Shown one piece after another: positions 1 through 25,290 of a stretch of 25,290 nucleotides of DNA; the stretch's first letter is position 1; each line of letters begins with the position of its first letter. Both the position numbers and the translations under genes were made by a program. The stretch is from Plakobranchus ocellatus (lineage: Eukaryota; Mollusca; Gastropoda; Plakobranchidae), in the NCBI GenBank assembly GCA_019648995.1, contig BLXT01007741.1, positions 872,347 to 897,636 on the forward strand, given 5' to 3'. The notes beneath the pieces are model-generated. The model had not been told where the DNA came from. It worked only from the letters and a program-made list of their open reading frames with translations, and ran no database searches.

Positions 1-82
1 AGCAACGGACGCTCCGTCGCTGCGACCAGATTTGACCCACCTTATCAACGGAGACTCCGTTGGTGCGACCTTTTTGAGTTAA
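1..82. repeat. two related palindromes, 43 nt apart, possible end of a TTAA-type element
   Basis: Positions 1-21 and 44-64 are imperfect palindromes with 9-nt arms around a 3-nt loop (arm core CAACGGA / TCCGT). Each is followed by gcgacc, and their centres are 43 nt apart. A TTAA lies at 79-82, 14 bases beyond the second palindrome. The layout resembles the left end of the element at 7050-7722, whose two hairpins are also 43 nt apart. If it is an element end, the rest lies off the left edge of the window. Confidence 0.45.
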
Positions 83-1766
83 AATATATGGTTTGCAAGC
101 TTAAACAAGTCATTAAAAAAAGAAATTATGTTTTTCGTAAGAGTTATGTCCCCTGGCTTAGACACTGGCTTTATAGGGCAGAGTTGATCTTTAGCTACTA
201 AGACTAGTACGTATGGCACACTATTAGGTTGGAAAGGGTTAAAAGAGTATTCATGAAAACAGAACATGCTTGACAGTTTATGGACTCCAGTATATGTGAA
301 CAAATCATTATGTATGCAAATTTTTGCAGTAATATTTGGGTTCTTTGAGTTGGCCTTATAGAGATGCTAAAGGACAGCCCAGAAGCCTAAGCTTCTTGAA
401 GCAAGTACTTGAAACACTGAAGGGGAGTATTACTGGGTCGTTTTCCTCTCGCAAGGATGAAAGCTGCAGTTTTCTGTGGATTTCTCAAACAGCCATAAAG
501 TGGCTGGTCTCGTGAGACAGGCTGGGCCGTGTTCTTGGTCTAAGGTCCTTGAAAAATTGGTTGGATTGGGATATATATGTGACCGCCTGAAATTACTGAC
601 TGTTTTCACAATTGTAAACATTATGTGCCTGTGATACTGCAGCATGTTAAAATTGATTCTCAGTCTAAAAATAATGATTTGTTTGTGCCTTCAAGCCTCA
701 TAATGTGGATCAATGTGGTTGTTATTTGAATTTTAACTTCTCCATTTTTTTTCCTGGTCTAGAGCATAGTTTTTCCTTCAATCTATGTTGTTTTTTTCTC
801 CAAATATTTTCTACAAAGACTGGTCGTTAAACTTATTGCTTTGCAAGAGTTTCTTCTGTTTCATTCTATGTGTAGCCTCATTGCACATCTTTCTAGGAGC
901 AGACATTGATTAAGACAAAGCTGTAAGCATGATCACCTCTGTTGTTTTGAAATGTTTTTAAATTAGAGACATTATCATTTTTTTGTTCTTTGGTAATTTC
1001 TCACCTGTTGCAAGCCTTTTTTTCTCTAATTGCTTATTCACTAATTTTTTTTTCCTCATCAGGATTGGATGAATCACTATTATTTTTCAATTGAATTCAG
1101 CAGATCTATTTGCATACACCTATGTCCATAAACTCTTAGGGTAAATTGTATAATCCTTCATCAACACTCTTTCTTCTATTGAATGTGTATTTTTGCATTG
1201 ATACCAGGAGTACTTTTATTTGTTTGAGAATATGCCTTTTTTTCCTGGCGAAAACAACAAGAAATGAGGGTCTTTTTAGGGTGTAGTTCCAGGAGTCTCT
1301 GCATTAGAAAGTGAAGGTCTTGTGTTTCTAGTGCATGCTTTCTTTGAGAGTATGCATATTATTCCTCATGCTGACTCTGCAAATCTCCTCATCATAGAAA
1401 GAAAAGCAGTACTTTCAATTAGCTCTTAGAATAAGTAAATTGTTTAACATACTTTGGAGTCAATATACTCTAATCTTATAATCATCGTAAATAAAATTTA
1501 ACCAATATAGAAGACTTTATTCCAGACTATATTTCATCACTAGATACATATTTCAACAGTTTGTGAGAGAAGTCCTTACCTTTGTTTTTTTTTTCAGGGT
1601 AATGAAATGAAGTGATTGCCATGGCTGTTCTCTGCCAATTAAATAATTGGATTTTTGAGAAATGAATAAAGTTACAAGGCAAACATGAAACCTGTAGCTC
1701 TTTGCAATTATTACAAGACAGTCATGATTTACATTCATTTTGTATCATTCAATTTTTTTTCCTCAG
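83..1766 (+). other. upstream intron, no exon recognised
   Basis: The sequence is AT-rich with many T runs on the plus strand. Short open frames exist on both strands, but none carries ABCC motifs. In particular I looked for the R-x-P-x-x-FFD-x-NP segment that should precede GQILNRFS and did not find it, so the preceding exon is probably left of position 1. The polypyrimidine tract of the first visible exon lies at about 1751-1766. Confidence 0.6.
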
Positions 1767-21619
<19,853 letters not shown>

Positions 21620-22080
21620 AAAATTCAAAAATAAGAAAAAATTATTTAAACTTGAAGAAAAAGTGATCATTTTTTTCTGCAACTTGACCAACCTAATTTT
21701 TAGTCACTTTTTCAAACATGGGAAGAATTGTAGAATGATTTCTTTTGCCTGATTAATGCTTGAACACAAGGTCAATCCTTGACTTTCAAATTTTCAATTT
21801 GTTCATATCCTCAATTTACAACTTTTTAGTTTCTAAACAATCTTTTTTAAAACAGTCTGGTTTAGAAAGGTAAAGTTAGTTGGGCATAATCAACACTACA
21901 ATTTTTAAAATGAGTGATAAACTCTTTTGTTAAGGATTTCAATGGTCATTTAAGTGACATTTTTAATGCAGGGATGTACTATATCTTTTACACTCTAGGC
22001 AGCATTAAGCCATAGCCCCAATCAATAAAAAATAATTTCATTGTTTTTAACTTGCAATAAAGGGTTGTGCAATGTATTTT
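21620..22080 (+). other. proximal 3' UTR
   Basis: AT-rich sequence directly after the TAA stop without further coding signal. It contains two AATAAA hexamers, at 22024-22029 and 22056-22061, so a 3' UTR of roughly 450-480 bases is plausible. Confidence 0.5.
22056..22061 (+). promoter_or_regulatory. candidate polyadenylation signal AATAAA
   Basis: AATAAA about 440 bases after the stop, followed within 10-30 bases by GT-rich sequence (gttgtgc, tttttgtgtg) as expected of a cleavage site. Other AATAAA copies lie at 22024, 22509 and 22587 and further on, so the choice is uncertain. Confidence 0.35.
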
Positions 22081-25000
22081 TGTGTGAATATTCAGTGATG
22101 GTTGTGTAAGGCCAGTCCTATTTCACAAATTACAATTTTGAGATACAGGCTATTGAAGTTTGCTTTCTTCCTGTACTTTAAGAAATATAAAAAAAGGCAA
22201 AAATTTTGTGACACCACAATCTCAGACTTAGAAAACCCAAGCTTTGGCAAGGTAGGCAAAAAGTATTTTGGTAAATGTGTCAGAATATCCAGAATTATAA
22301 TTATGTGACAAAAGACTTTTTTTAGTTGGGTTGAAAAATTATTTTAAATGCCAATTTTAGCTTCTTATCAGAAGTTAATTGTATGGATATCGGTTCTTTT
22401 ACAATATATTGTTTCTAATCTGTATGCATGGTTTTGTCTTTGTGGTCAATGAGGCCAATCCTGACATAAGATTCATAACATTTGTACACCACAGTAGTGG
22501 TCTATGAAAATAAAAAGGGCACTTTTTTTTTTTACAAGTTCAAAGGAGTAACACATAATCTGAAGTGAAAGTTATATTTACTCTGTAATAAATGATTTGT
22601 CAATTTTATTTTTACGTATCAGCCTTATTTAAGAAAACTAGGAGGGCATGCATGATTAAAGACCCATAAGTTGTAATTTTTACAAAAATTCTAAAAAGCT
22701 TGTTGGAGCCAGCTAACTGTCTAAAGTTTGGATCTTGATTAAATTAAAGTTTTATGCGGCCAGTTGGAGAAAATTAATTTTCCAATCATTTTTTTCTTAA
22801 TTGTTTTTCTTTTACAACTTTATTGCTTCTATACTATAATAAAATTGAATTGTGTCATCTGTGCAGTTGTGCTCTTTAATGTGTGTTCTCTAACTTTTTA
22901 AAATCAAATTATATACTTTGATGCAAAAATAAACCTTTTAAAACGAGATGCTGTTTAAAATAACTTGTAAGCTAAAGAATGGAGTTTGGTAAGTGCAATT
23001 GTATATGCCTAATCTTGTTCCCTGTGCTGTTTTATTTGATGCTTTCCAATATATTTTTATTGTATATATCTTATTTATATATTCATATTTATACTCTAGA
23101 TTGATATGAACATCTGCTTTTAATTCTATTATTTACATTTTCTCTTTTAATCATTTTAAATAAGATTAAAAATAAATATCATGTATACATATCTTAAATT
23201 TTTTATGTTATACTTTGTAATCATTTACTTTGCATTCTACACAAGAGGCGCAGCCAGAGGAAATCAGGTGTTGGTCACAATTTATTGAGGAGAGCTGCAA
23301 GCTAATGTGGTTTGAGCTTTTATATAAAACTTTGAACATCATCACCTTTGAGTACTTTTATTTTGACATCTGTTAAAATCATATCAATAAATTTTCCATG
23401 CTTGAAGAAGAGGAAAATAATCTTATCACAAATGCTGTCTAAACCTTTTTTTTTTCCTCATCACAAATGAGTTGAGACATTTGTGCGTATATCATGCTCT
23501 GATTATTATGTTTGTTTGTTTTATTATTTTAATTATGCATTTTTATAATATGCGAAGGTGTTACTTAATGATCATCTCTTCAACATGCAATTATTTATAG
23601 TGAGTTAAAGAAATGTTTATGAGACAGTTCAAAGTTGACCATAGGAGGTCAGTTAGGAATTTTTGTACAGCTTTCAGACCTTGTAACATTGTATGATATT
23701 CTTTTACATAATTTAACACATTTAACTGAAGTGATGAAAAGATTATGGTAAGTAAAGTTAGAAAGTAGATAGATCTTTTTGAAGATATCATTTTATGTAG
23801 CATATTTCGATTTGTCTCGTTTGATTTGTATTGCTTATTTTCTTCTTTGTTTTTCCAACACCAATTCAAACCTTTTAACTTTGTCTTTCTCTTGTAACTT
23901 TGTGTTAATGCATTTTCCTTGTATATGAGCCAAAAGTGTAATTTTGAAATAGTTCTTTCAAGCAGTGCATTAAAGGAAATAATGAGGAGGACCAAGAAGA
24001 GTCAGTATTCTGCTTGTTGACATAAACCAAAGAATATTTTACTGTTGCCTTATATTGACTTCCTCCTAAAAAACGTAAAAGGGAGTTATTCTTGAGATTG
24101 TTTTGTTGAATTTCAGTTTCCTGCAAAGTTTTTAACAGAAATTATTATAAATAGGGGATACTTACTGCTATAACTGTGTTAAAAGTATACTTGTCAATTT
24201 TTTTTTTGCTTATCACTTGCAATGTTGTATATCGTTCCAGTTGGTGTAGATTGTTAATTGAGATCGAAGCAATTCTTCTCATGTCTAGAATCATCTTTAA
24301 CTTTCAAATGTATGCACATGTCATTTGTTCAAAATGTAATGTGCCAAAATAATTTTTATAAGTCGTTTTTTTTTAATTTCAATAAATTAAGGTATTTCAA
24401 ATGGCTTGTAGGAAACAATCAAATAAAAAAATAAAGTTTTGCCATTCCTTTTTTAATGTGATCTTTCTTGTGCATTTCTAGAATCTTGTAGTTTTATTTT
24501 GATAGTTTTGTTTTGTTTTTTTTTTTAATGGAAGAAAAGAATATGAATTGTTTCATTTTTATAAAGTTGACTCATTTTACACCTTTGTCTGTCTAGAACA
24601 TCACACAAGTAGTTTATTTGTATTTCCATCTGAAATCGCAAAAAGGAGTCAATTTTTATGCAAATCTGAAAATTTTATCATCATGTCAGAATTAAGTTTT
24701 TAAAAAATTGACTTTGCTCCAGTTTTTTTGCACATGTCATTACATGTCACTTTTGTCATCACTTGAAGTTTTTTATTACAAGTATTTTGACTGTCTGCAT
24801 TCCATTAAAGTTTTGCTCAGTTGTATGGAATTGTGTTTTATCATAAAATATGCATGATTTCAAAAAATAGTTCTCTATTTTTTCTACTTTTTATATTCCC
24901 CCAATGCCACCATAATGATGCAACTTGTGGCATCAAGTTGTCACTGCGAAGCTTTCAGTGGAGTTTTCTGTGCTTTCAAGTCATAAAAAAAGTCTGTTTT

Positions 25001-25290
25001 TGTTATTCTTTTTTTTTTCCTTTTACATCATTAGTCTATATATATGGTGAGACTATGTTTTTTTTTTCTATTATGGTTCATCACAAACAATCATCATGGG
25101 GTCACTTTTTAAATTTTGAAATAAATAACATGCATTTAACAATCATATCGGCTGGGAACTCTCCAGCCTATTCAATTCAACAAATTGATTGCAAAACCCA
25201 TTCTGCTCCGCTGGCACATGAAAAAATTAAGGACAACTTGGGCCTGCATCTCTTTTTTTTATTATTGGCTTTTACTTTTTTTTTTTTTTT
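22081..25290 (+). other. AT-rich 3' flank, no gene recognised
   Basis: More than 3 kb of AT-rich sequence with many T runs and scattered AATAAA hexamers. It may be extended 3' UTR or intergenic. A 134-codon minus-strand frame at 23591-23995 has no recognisable motif. A small stem GGCTGG (25150-25155) / CCAGCC (25163-25168) lies in a GC-richer patch near the end. The window ends in a long T tract. Confidence 0.5.

Noticed and set aside
23591..23995. 134-codon open frame on the minus strand in the 3' flank
   Set aside because: It has no recognisable motif, has the same AT-rich composition as its surroundings, and shows no splice or promoter context. It is longer than typical chance frames here but not enough on its own to call a gene.

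Overview
The window is animal nuclear DNA, almost certainly from an invertebrate. It is very AT-rich and carries one large plus-strand gene broken into many short exons by GT-AG introns. Four of those introns are clearly enlarged by degenerate transposable elements. There are no bacterial features, no rRNA, no convincing tRNA and no CRISPR. The species cannot be named from the sequence.

The gene is the 3' half of an ABC transporter of the ABCC family, closest to the MRP4 (ABCC4) branch. Thirteen exons between 1767 and 21619 join without any frame error into 721 codons plus a stop; the first codon is shared with an exon upstream of the window. In order they encode the last transmembrane helices of the second membrane domain, a complete second nucleotide-binding domain (A-loop Tyr, Walker A, Q-loop, signature LSVGQ, Walker B with catalytic Glu, H-loop His), and an unusually long C-terminal tail of about 255 residues that is charged, serine-rich and probably disordered. 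The 5' half of the gene lies to the left of position 1.

Layout. 1-1766: intron, with a pair of related short palindromes at its left edge. 1767-3981: membrane-domain exons 1-4. 3982-6517: intron with a sense-oriented non-LTR retrotransposon fragment. 6518-8504: exons 5-7, with a 673-bp TTAA-flanked miniature element (MITE) in the intron between exons 5 and 6. 9132-9170: a 39-nt exon. 9171-11806: intron with a dead Tigger/pogo-type DNA transposon and a 57-bp tandem repeat. 11807-12671: exons 9-10 (signature, Walker B, H-loop). 12672-18047: the largest intron, with a decayed transposase-like ORF of a repeated invertebrate family, a weak tRNA-like promoter pair and a possible small TTAA element. 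18048-18167: end of the nucleotide-binding domain. 18168-19927: intron with a second, internally deleted copy of the same retrotransposon family. 19928-21619: two tail exons and the stop. 21620-25290: AT-rich 3' flank/3' UTR with several AATAAA signals and no further gene.

I see no multi-gene system here. The most interesting items are the extended tail of the transporter, the run of frame-preserving exons with weak donors (including a 39-nt exon inside the ATPase domain), the TTAA element with a double hairpin whose 43-nt spacing recurs at the window's left edge, and the two retrotransposon copies of which one has lost its catalytic core.
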